This document shows positions 1 to 5,434 of a DNA stretch of 5,513 nt, piece by piece. Positions within the stretch are counted from its first letter, which is position 1; the number at the start of each line of letters is the position of its first letter. This DNA is from Bryobacteraceae bacterium (GTDB lineage: Bacteria; Acidobacteriota; Terriglobia; Bryobacterales; Bryobacteraceae), in the NCBI GenBank assembly GCA_030036985.1, contig JASHSD010000777.1, positions 1 to 5,513 on the forward strand, in the 5' to 3' direction. A program made the translations under genes and the position numbers. Under the pieces are notes generated by a model. That model made no database searches. It was not told the DNA's origin and saw nothing but the letters and a program-made list of their open reading frames with translations.

Positions 1-206
1 CCGTTTTGAGCGGGTCCGCCACGCCCGCTTCCGTAAAGGGAACGCGCCCAGGAGCTATTCACGGGCAGACAGCCCGAGAATCCGAATCCCCGGGACTGAA
101 AGGACCCCGCCATCGAACCAGACGCCCTTTATCGAAAGGTGCGGCGAAAATGCAATTTTTCACGGCTTCTGAGGGAGCGGTCGCCGCTCATCGGAGACGC
201 GTCGCA

Positions 207-233
207 CCGCTTGCTTACGCGCGCGGCTCAGTA
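207..233 (+). repeat. Possible interspersed 'PLAYARGS' repeat fragment
   Basis: Read in one frame, this stretch gives PLAYARGSV. I recall this string recurring in short spurious ORFs of Acidobacteriota and some Planctomycetes genomes, where it comes from an interspersed intergenic repeat rather than a real protein. Only one copy lies in this window, so its repeat nature cannot be shown from the sequence itself. The assignment rests on memory of similar genomes. Confidence 0.3.
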
Positions 234-256
234 GGGTCGCGGCACTCATCGGCGGG

Positions 257-262
257 TATAAT
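257..262 (+). promoter_or_regulatory. Perfect TATAAT -10 box of the lipoprotein gene, probably giving a leaderless mRNA
   Basis: TATAAT matches the sigma-70 -10 consensus exactly. It ends six bases before the GTG start at 269, which is where transcription would be expected to begin, so the mRNA would start at or next to the start codon. There is no Shine-Dalgarno sequence at a usable distance: the only purine-rich string, GGCGGG at 251-256, ends 12 bases before the GTG. The expected -35 position (about 234-239, GGGTCG) matches consensus poorly. Confidence 0.6.
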
Positions 263-268
263 CGAATC

Positions 269-679
269 GTGAAATCAGCTGTCCTTCTTCTCGCCGCGCT
301 GCTGGCAGCGGGCTGCTCGAAGAATATCGATACCGAGGAAGCGGTGAAAGAGGGAATCATCAAGGACATCGCGAAGAAAGTGGATGTCGGAAGCATGGAC
401 ATCAACGTGGATTCGGTGTCCTTCAGTCAGAACGAAGCCGACGCGCAGGTCAGCTTCATGCCCAAGGGTGGTGCGCGAAGCCAGGCGATCACTATGAGTT
501 ATGTGATGGAGCGCCAGGGCGACGAGTGGCGCATCAAGAGCCGCAATATGAACGCGCATAACGAGGAGCAGCCGGGTCAAACGGCGCTCCCGCCCGGACA
601 CCCCGGCGTGTCCGGTACCCTGCAGCCCGGTACGCCATTGCCGCCCGGGCATCCGCAAGTTCCGAACAGCTCGAAATGA
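269..679 (+). CDS. Small lipoprotein with a proline-rich tail, function unknown
   Basis: A predicted 136-aa envelope lipoprotein. The N-terminus is a type II signal peptide: K2, a hydrophobic stretch of Leu/Ala (4-14) and a lipobox ending AAG-C, with lipidation expected at Cys16. Ser at +2 would favour the outer membrane by the rule known from enterobacteria. Residues 20-95 form a compact alpha/beta region: a helix with 'EEAVKEGIIKDIAKK', then strands ending in 'YVMERQGDEWRIKSR'. This pattern recalls small NTF2/cystatin-like lipoproteins, but I cannot name a family. The last 35 residues are Pro/Gly-rich and contain LPPGHP twice. The GTG start is chosen because the signal peptide begins there. 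Its stop overlaps the next start as ATGA, so it is coupled to the reductase gene downstream. Real gene: high confidence; function: unknown. Confidence 0.85.
   Translation: MKSAVLLLAALLAAGCSKNIDTEEAVKEGIIKDIAKKVDVGSMDINVDSVSFSQNEADAQVSFMPKGGARSQAITMSYVMERQGDEWRIKSRNMNAHNEEQPGQTALPPGHPGVSGTLQPGTPLPPGHPQVPNSSK
587..655 (+). repeat. Short coding repeat, two copies of LPPGHP
   Basis: Codons for LPPGHP occur at 587-604 and 638-655, at residues 107-112 and 124-129 of the lipoprotein, 17 residues apart. The third codon positions differ between copies, so the unit is kept at the protein level rather than being a recent DNA duplication. The tail is probably flexible. Confidence 0.6.
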
Positions 680-1848
680 GGGTGGCGGTCCTCGGCGGCG
701 GTCCTTCCGGCGCCTTCGCCGCTGAGAGGCTGGCATCGGCAGGCGTGGATACGGTTGTCTTCGACGAAAAGCTGGCTTGGGAAAAACCCTGCGGCGGCGG
801 CCTCACGTATAAGGCCTATGCTCAATATCCTTTCCTCGCCGAAAACGACACGCCGAAAAAAATCGTGCGCAATACCGTGCTGGCCGCGCCGAAGAGCAAG
901 CCCGTCACGCTCGCGCTGGATCAGCCTCTGCTGATTTATTCCCGCTACGATCTCAACGGAATGCTGCTCGGTCGCGCGCAACGCGCCGGCGCGCAGCTGG
1001 AAAAAGACCGGGTTCTGAATATCGAGCGCCGCGGAGATCGCTGGGCGCTGCGGACCCGGACCGGCACATTGGACGCGGATTACTGCATCCTGGCGACCGG
1101 CGCGCGCAACCCGCTGCGCGATTTCGGCACCGCTCTTACGCCCGCCGACGCCATGACCGCTCTCGGCTATTACATCCCCGGCGAACGCGATCGCATCGAT
1201 ATTCAGTTTTTGCCCGGATTCGCGGGTTACATCTGGGTCTTTCCCCGCTGCGGCCATCTGTCCGTGGGAATCTGCGGGAAGGGCTTACCTGCGTCGGCCA
1301 TGCGCGTTCGCCTCGAACGTTACATGGAGGAGCAGGGTCTTTCGAAAGCCGGCGCGACGTTCTATAGCCATCTGCTGCCGTGTCTGCAGACCCCGGCGTG
1401 GAAGGGGAATCGCGTTTCGGGGGAAGGCTGGGCGGCCGTCGGCGACGCGGCCGGGCTGGTCGATCCCATTACCGGTGAAGGCCTCTATTACGCGCTCCGG
1501 TCGGCCGATCTCGCCACCAAAGCGATTCTCTCCGAATCTTTCGATCTCGGGGGCGCGGCCTACCGCAGGCTGCTGCGCCGCGATTTCACGGCCGAGCTGG
1601 AGTTCGGCTCCCGTTTGGCTCATCGGGTTTTTCACGGCACGTTCCTGCGGGGCGCGATCACCAGCCGGATGGTGCAGTTCACGCGTCTCAGTCCGAAGTT
1701 CCGCGAGGTGATGCAGGACCTTTTCGCGGGCACGCAGCCCTATATGGGATTGAAGCGCCGCCTGCTGCGCAACATCAACTGGAGCATGATCGAGATCGTC
1801 TGCAATCTCGGATTCGGACGTCTTATTCCGCGACGCGATAACGCCTGA
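676..1848 (+). CDS. Geranylgeranyl reductase family FAD-dependent oxidoreductase
   Basis: A 390-aa flavoprotein of the geranylgeranyl reductase (GGR/ChlP/DGGGPL reductase) family, which saturates double bonds in isoprenoid chains. The N-terminal Rossmann motif is VLGGGPSG (GxGxxG at 7-12), with an acidic residue pair at D30/E31 for the FAD ribose. The family signature PCGGGL lies at 38-43, the substrate-domain string GYIWVFP at 184-190, and the second FAD motif GDAAGLVDPITGEG at 256-269. The length is normal for the family. There is no signal peptide; a basic, partly hydrophobic C-terminus (about 355-385) may touch the membrane. The ATG overlaps the lipoprotein stop (ATGA) and has no strong ribosome-binding site, which suggests translational coupling. 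The natural substrate cannot be read from sequence: a menaquinone side chain, as for mycobacterial MenJ, or another polyprenyl lipid is possible. A related FAD monooxygenase is the main alternative. Confidence 0.88.
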   Translation: MRVAVLGGGPSGAFAAERLASAGVDTVVFDEKLAWEKPCGGGLTYKAYAQYPFLAENDTPKKIVRNTVLAAPKSKPVTLALDQPLLIYSRYDLNGMLLGRAQRAGAQLEKDRVLNIERRGDRWALRTRTGTLDADYCILATGARNPLRDFGTALTPADAMTALGYYIPGERDRIDIQFLPGFAGYIWVFPRCGHLSVGICGKGLPASAMRVRLERYMEEQGLSKAGATFYSHLLPCLQTPAWKGNRVSGEGWAAVGDAAGLVDPITGEGLYYALRSADLATKAILSESFDLGGAAYRRLLRRDFTAELEFGSRLAHRVFHGTFLRGAITSRMVQFTRLSPKFREVMQDLFAGTQPYMGLKRRLLRNINWSMIEIVCNLGFGRLIPRRDNA

Positions 1849-3907
1849 GCCGCAGACTGTTCGTCACCACCGAGACGCTGGATAACGCCATCGCAGCCGA
1901 AGCGATCATCGGCGAGAGCATCCATCCCGTAAACGGATACAAAACGCCGGCAGCGATGGGAATGCCGATCGCGTTATAGCCGAACGCCCAGAAGAGATTT
2001 TGCCGGATCACGCGCAGCGTCTGCCGCGCAAGCGCCAACGCCTGCGGCACGCCGCGCAGATCGCCGCGCATGACGATCACCCCCGCGGCTTCGATGGCCA
2101 CGTCCGTGCCGGTTCCGACGGCGATGCCGACGTCGGCGCGGGCGAGCGCGGGAGCGTCGTTGATGCCGTCGCCTACCATCGCCACGCGCTTGCCTTCGGA
2201 TTTGAGCCGCGCGATCTCGCGTTCCTTGTCCCGCGGCAGCACTTCGGCGAGCACCTGGGCCTCGTCGATGCCCACCGCGCGCGCGATCTCGCGGGCCACG
2301 CGCGCATTGTCGCCCGTGATCATCCAGACTTCGGCGTTCAGCGCGCGCAGCCGACGGATGGCGTCCGCGGCTTCCGGCCTTGGCTCATCGGCGATTTCGA
2401 ATGCGCCCGCATGGACCCCGTCGACATCCACCGCGATGGCGCCTTCTTCGCCGCGTCCCGCGAATACGCGCCTGCCCGCGACCATGGCTTCCGCACCTTT
2501 GCCGGGAACGGCGCGAAAATCCGTGGCAGCTTCGAGTGGCGCGCCGTTCGCCCGCGTCATGATCGCGTGCGCCAGCGGATGCTCGCTCCAGCGCTCGACG
2601 GAAGCGGCGAGCCGCAGAACTTCATCTTCGCCAAAACCGTTCGCAGCCCGCACGCGCGTCACGACCGGCTTGCCGGTGGTTATGGTGCCGGTCTTATCCA
2701 GCACGACCGTATCCACGCGCGCCGCGGTTTCGAGGCCTTCGCCGCCTTTGAACAGAATCCCGCGCTCCGCGCCACGTCCCGTGCCGCACATGATTGCGGT
2801 CGGCGTGGCCAAGCCCATCGCGCAGGGACACGCAATGATCAGTACAGCCACGGCGTTCACGACCGCGGTGCCCAAGGGCGCGAAAAATAACCAGGCGGCG
2901 AACGTCACGACCGCGATCGCGAGAACCCCGAGGGTGAAGTACCCGCTCACCACATCGGCCAGACGAGCCACCGGCGCCTTCGACCCCTGCGCGCGTTTCA
3001 CCAGTTCGATAATCCGGGCCAGCGCGGTTTCGCGTCCGACCTTCGTGGCTTCAAAGCGGAAAGCGCCAGTGCCGTTCATCGTGCCGCCGAAGACGTCCGA
3101 TCCGACGGCCTTCGAAACAGGCAGACTCTCGCCGGTCAGCATCGATTCGTCGATTTCGCTCGCACCATCGCGCACCACGCCATCCACGGCAACACGCTCG
3201 CCGGGCCGCACGACCACAATGTCGCCGACGCGTACCTCGGCCAGCGGGATCTCCCGCTCGCTGCCATCGCGAACCACGCGCGCGGTCGCCGGCCGCAGGT
3301 TCATCAGATGCCGGATCGCATCGGAGGCCTTCCCTGTCGCGCGGGCTTCCAGCAGGCGGCCGACGAGGATCAGAACCACAATCACGCTGGCGGCTTCGAA
3401 GTAGACATCCCGGCCGCCGGTCAGAAGCACCCAAGTGGAATATAGGAACGCCGCGCCGGTGCCAAGCGCGATCAGGGTATTCATGTTCGCCGAGCGATGC
3501 CGTGCCGCAGTCCAGGCATCTCCAAAAAACCTCAGCCCGGCATAGAACAGCACCGGCAGCGTCAGGACGAACTGCGCGACGGGAGCGCGCTCCAGCATAC
3601 CGAGAACGAATACAGGAACGGCAAAGACCGCGCCCACAATGAGCCGCCTGCGCAGTTCCCGCATGGCCGCCGCTTCCGCGATTTCCTGGGGCTGCGAGGG
3701 AACTTCGTATCCGACCTCCTCGACCGCGGCTACGAGATCCCCGATTCCGGTTCGCGCGGGATCGAATGCGACCGAGGCGGTGCGGGTGGCGAAATTGACG
3801 CTCGCCTTCTCCACGCCTGGAGCGTGAGTGAGCTGCCGTTCGATCGTGCGCGCGCAGGCGGCGCAGGTCATGCCCCCGATCGGCAGCTCGGCTTGCTCGG
3901 TCTTCAT
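1823..3907 (-). CDS. copA: Copper-exporting P1B-type ATPase CopA
   Basis: A 694-aa Cu(I)-exporting ATPase of the inner membrane that pumps copper out of the cytoplasm at the cost of ATP. One N-terminal HMA domain carries GMTCAAC (12-18). Eight membrane segments are apparent, at about 88-106, 109-127, 142-162, 167-186, 322-343, 346-368, 636-655 and 661-682. Functional motifs in order: TGES (258-261) in the actuator domain, CPC (360-362) in the sixth segment, DKTGT with phospho-acceptor D404, SEHPL (441-445), GKG (469-471), TGDN (531-534), GDGINDAP (579-586), YN (644-645) and MALSS (673-677). The CPC/YN/MxxSS set is that of Cu(I) pumps (P1B-1). The ATG at 3907 is chosen because the HMA domain begins just after it; the open frame continues upstream to 4300, but that part runs antiparallel to nothing protein-like and overlaps copZ out of frame. 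It lies 23 bp after copZ with only a weak ribosome-binding site. The nucleotide-binding domain is shorter than usual. The 3' end overlaps the convergent reductase gene by 26 bp. Confidence 0.96.
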   Translation of the reverse strand: MKTEQAELPIGGMTCAACARTIERQLTHAPGVEKASVNFATRTASVAFDPARTGIGDLVAAVEEVGYEVPSQPQEIAEAAAMRELRRRLIVGAVFAVPVFVLGMLERAPVAQFVLTLPVLFYAGLRFFGDAWTAARHRSANMNTLIALGTGAAFLYSTWVLLTGGRDVYFEAASVIVVLILVGRLLEARATGKASDAIRHLMNLRPATARVVRDGSEREIPLAEVRVGDIVVVRPGERVAVDGVVRDGASEIDESMLTGESLPVSKAVGSDVFGGTMNGTGAFRFEATKVGRETALARIIELVKRAQGSKAPVARLADVVSGYFTLGVLAIAVVTFAAWLFFAPLGTAVVNAVAVLIIACPCAMGLATPTAIMCGTGRGAERGILFKGGEGLETAARVDTVVLDKTGTITTGKPVVTRVRAANGFGEDEVLRLAASVERWSEHPLAHAIMTRANGAPLEAATDFRAVPGKGAEAMVAGRRVFAGRGEEGAIAVDVDGVHAGAFEIADEPRPEAADAIRRLRALNAEVWMITGDNARVAREIARAVGIDEAQVLAEVLPRDKEREIARLKSEGKRVAMVGDGINDAPALARADVGIAVGTGTDVAIEAAGVIVMRGDLRGVPQALALARQTLRVIRQNLFWAFGYNAIGIPIAAGVLYPFTGWMLSPMIASAAMALSSVSVVTNSLRLRRYRVAE

Positions 3908-3930
3908 GCTGTCGTTTTTACGCCGTCGTC

Positions 3931-4143
3931 TTAAACTATGGACGCGTTGAATCCGATCTGTTCCACCGCGGCAATCATCTGCTCGGCAGTGGTCCGCGTG
4001 CTGTCGTATGCCACTGTCGCCCTTTTCGCTTCCAGATCCACGCGCGCCGACGCGACCCCCGGCACATTGGAAAGCTTTTTTTCGACGCTGCGCACGCAGC
4101 CCTGGCAAGTCATGCCTTCCACGGTTAATTTCAAGTTCGCCAT
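3931..4143 (-). CDS. copZ: Copper chaperone CopZ, single HMA domain
   Basis: A 70-aa soluble heavy-metal-associated domain protein. It has the metal site GMTCQGC (residues 10-16, ligands Cys13 and Cys16) and the usual beta-alpha-beta-beta-alpha-beta pattern, with 'VPGVASARVDLEAKRATV' in the middle and 'AVEQIGF' near the end. Proteins of this kind carry Cu(I) in the cytoplasm and pass it to CopA; the adjacent copA gene 23 bp downstream fits that role. A MerP-like mercury role is less likely because no mer genes are present. The ATG at 4143 is preferred over the in-frame GTG at 4158, because MANLKLTVEGMTC is the normal family start and the GTG has a GAGG string directly against it. A -10-like CATCAT lies six bases before the ATG. 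Codons 21-23 contain an in-phase A AAA AAG slippery heptamer. Confidence 0.92.
   Translation of the reverse strand: MANLKLTVEGMTCQGCVRSVEKKLSNVPGVASARVDLEAKRATVAYDSTRTTAEQMIAAVEQIGFNASIV
4075..4081 (-). other. A AAA AAG slippery heptamer in copZ, candidate -1 frameshift site
   Basis: Codons E21-K22-K23 of copZ read GAA AAA AAG, placing A AAA AAG in the same phase as the dnaX frameshift site of E. coli. The -1 frame is open from here through the copZ stop and into copA. A perfect inverted repeat GCTGC-GTGC-GCAGC (4087-4100) lies just upstream. Downstream, GCUUUC can pair with GGAAGC around an inner GCCG/CGGC stem. Whether any frameshifting occurs is unknown. Confidence 0.3.
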
Positions 4144-4192
4144 AATTCGATGATGCACCCTCGCGGCGCGCGGATGCTATCCTTTTGCTCCA
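4144..4192. promoter_or_regulatory. Divergent promoter region between copZA and the exported-protein gene
   Basis: Only 49 bp separate the two divergent start codons, so both promoters must overlap or lie inside the neighbouring genes. On the - strand, CATCAT (4155-4150) sits six bases before the copZ ATG as a -10-like box. On the + strand, TGcTATCCT (4175-4183) resembles an extended -10 for the exported protein. An 11-bp inverted repeat GGAT-GCT-ATCC (4172-4182) covers this box and could be an operator half or chance. No recognisable CueR or CopY operator was seen. Confidence 0.5.
4175..4183 (+). promoter_or_regulatory. Extended -10-like box of the exported-protein gene
   Basis: TG-C-TATCCT resembles an extended -10 element (TGnTATAAT) and matches the hexamer at four of six positions. 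Transcription would begin near 4190, leaving a leader of about three bases before the GTG at 4193. The bases just before that GTG (CCTTTTGCTCCA) are pyrimidine-rich with no Shine-Dalgarno sequence, which supports a leaderless or near-leaderless mRNA. Confidence 0.35.
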
Positions 4193-5434
4193 GTGACCCG
4201 GCTCACATTGATCGCCGTGCTCGGTTTTGCCGCCGCCTCGGGGCTGACGGCGGGGCAGGGGACCAGCGACCCCGTCTTCTCGACCATCCCCTTCGATCAA
4301 TGGCTCCGCCAGGGCAATTCATCGCGAATCCGCTGGAGTCCGCATATTTCGGAGCCTGAGCTGACGCCTCATCAGCGGCTGGCTGTGAACGTGGACGTGG
4401 AGGTCGATGGCGCCGAGATCTCCAAACGCGCGGGGGCGGGGAAGCTCCTGCTGCTCCTGCAGGTGATTGACGGAGCGAACCGCGTATGGCAGGCGCACCA
4501 GGAGCTTGACCTCGAAAATCTGCCGGAGGGTGTGAAGGCGCGCGCCGCCCGGTTTTCGCAATCCTTCTTCGTGGTTCCGGGAAACTATCGGATCGCGGTC
4601 GGCGTTTGCGACACCGCCGGCGACGACTACAGTATTATCCGGCGGAACCTGCATGTGGCGGCTCTCAGGAACGATCCGCTGCCCGAAATGTGGCGCGGGT
4701 TGCCGGCGGTTGAGTTTTTTACCGCCGATGTCGCTCCCGACCGCTGGTATTTGCCTTCGATCGAGGGGCGTCCGAACCTGGCGGCGGAGACGCGCCGCGC
4801 GGTCGAGGTGGATCTGTTGGTGAACCTGACGCCAGCGGAGCGGCTCGAAGGTTCCAGCCGCGTGCGCGACCGCAATCTGGCGGCGCTGCTGCCCGAGGCC
4901 AAGGTGCTGACCCAGGTGGATTGGCGGAACGCGAAATTCAATGTGGAGTTTCTCGATCTGGCCCGCCGTCGCGTGACGTGGCGTCAGGACGATGTGCGGA
5001 CGCTCGACTGGAACAAGGTCGGCGAGGCGCTGAATGACGCCAATCCGGGGATTATCGACGTGAGGTCGCTGGCGAACCGGCGCTATAATGCCGATTTTTT
5101 TCTCAATCGCGTGGCGCGCCTCATGCGGCCGCCGCGGCCGCTGCGCGTGGTGATCGTGCTGAGCGCGACGGTTTCGTTTGAGAAGGGGGTGGATATTCAT
5201 CCGATCGGGATAAAGCCCCGTCCCGACGTAAGGCTGATTTATCTGAGATATCAGCAGGGCCCGCGGATTGTGGTGAACCCCGACGGCCGCCCTACCCGGC
5301 CGTTCGTGACAGGTCTCGTCGATCAGTTGGAGCCGATGCTGAAGCCGCTCGCGCCGCGGTTGCTCGACGTGTCGACGCCGGAGCAGTTTCGCAAGGCGCT
5401 GGCGGCGATTCTGGCCGAGTTCGCAAAAATATAA
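4193..5434 (+). CDS. Exported protein with a degenerate vWA-like C-terminal domain, function unknown
   Basis: A 413-aa protein that I cannot assign to a named family. The N-terminus (1-22) looks like a Sec signal peptide: MTR, a hydrophobic core and a likely cleavage after LTA. Residues 60-158 read as a beta-sandwich, with alternating strands ending in 'PGNYRIAVGVCDTAGDDYS', a pattern common in secreted Ig-like modules. Residues 203-413 have the strand-helix order of a von Willebrand A fold: VDLLVNLTP (206-214), a helix, FNVEFLDLARRRVTW (249-263), a helix, RVVIVLS (318-324), VRLIYLRY (346-353) and a final helix (about 396-411). Where vWA domains have DxSxS, this protein has N211-L-T-P-A, so metal binding there is unlikely. 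The GTG start is chosen because an in-frame stop lies at 4151 and the signal peptide begins at the GTG. It is divergent from copZA. Its single Cys139 and lack of His/Met clusters give no direct sign of copper binding. Confidence 0.8.
   Translation: MTRLTLIAVLGFAAASGLTAGQGTSDPVFSTIPFDQWLRQGNSSRIRWSPHISEPELTPHQRLAVNVDVEVDGAEISKRAGAGKLLLLLQVIDGANRVWQAHQELDLENLPEGVKARAARFSQSFFVVPGNYRIAVGVCDTAGDDYSIIRRNLHVAALRNDPLPEMWRGLPAVEFFTADVAPDRWYLPSIEGRPNLAAETRRAVEVDLLVNLTPAERLEGSSRVRDRNLAALLPEAKVLTQVDWRNAKFNVEFLDLARRRVTWRQDDVRTLDWNKVGEALNDANPGIIDVRSLANRRYNADFFLNRVARLMRPPRPLRVVIVLSATVSFEKGVDIHPIGIKPRPDVRLIYLRYQQGPRIVVNPDGRPTRPFVTGLVDQLEPMLKPLAPRLLDVSTPEQFRKALAAILAEFAKI
5078..5101 (+). terminator. Terminator-like hairpin inside the exported-protein gene (weak)
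   Basis: CGGC (5078-5081) can pair with GCCG (5090-5093) around an 8-base loop that contains TATAAT, followed by A and seven Ts (5095-5101). The layout is that of an intrinsic terminator, but the stem has only four pairs plus a possible wobble and lies within coding sequence (residues 296-303). It is most likely chance. Confidence 0.15.

Larger units (their letters stand above)
1..268. other. Upstream intergenic region, no gene recognised
   Basis: I see no convincing gene here. A frame open from the left edge to 272 has the composition of a shadow and no recognisable motif. The region contains small inverted repeats: CGGGC-AGACA-GCCCG (62-76), CCTTT-ATCG-AAAGG (126-139, extendable to an 8-bp stem with one bulge) and GAGCGG-TCG-CCGCTC (175-189). 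There is also an 8-bp palindrome GACGCGTC (196-203). None is followed directly by a T-run, so none is a typical intrinsic terminator, although T5 occurs at 156-160. No tRNA, rRNA, tmRNA or known riboswitch core was recognised. The right end holds the promoter of the lipoprotein gene. Confidence 0.5.

Noticed and set aside
6..272. 88-codon frame starting with TTG upstream of the lipoprotein
   Set aside because: Its composition is not protein-like, it has no ribosome-binding site, and it contains the PLAYARGS string typical of a repeat and the -10 box of the next gene.
577..1257. 226-codon open frame on the - strand opposite the reductase gene
   Set aside because: It is antisense to well-supported coding sequence, spans two genes and lacks any recognisable motif.
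2070..3404. 444-codon open frame on the + strand opposite copA
   Set aside because: It is a Ser/Thr/Arg/Ala-rich antisense shadow of the copA codons with no domain or signal; copA has every motif of its family.
4144..4158. Upstream GTG start for copZ at 4158
   Set aside because: It adds only MHHRI before the family's normal start, and its purine string abuts the codon with no spacing.
3908..4300. 131-codon N-terminal extension of copA
   Set aside because: It overlaps copZ and part of the divergent gene out of frame, is Arg/Gly-rich with no domain, and the HMA domain begins right after the ATG at 3907. It matters only if frameshifting occurs.
4319..5200. 293-codon open frame on the - strand opposite the exported protein
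   Set aside because: It is His/Arg/Gln-rich shadow sequence with no signal or domain.
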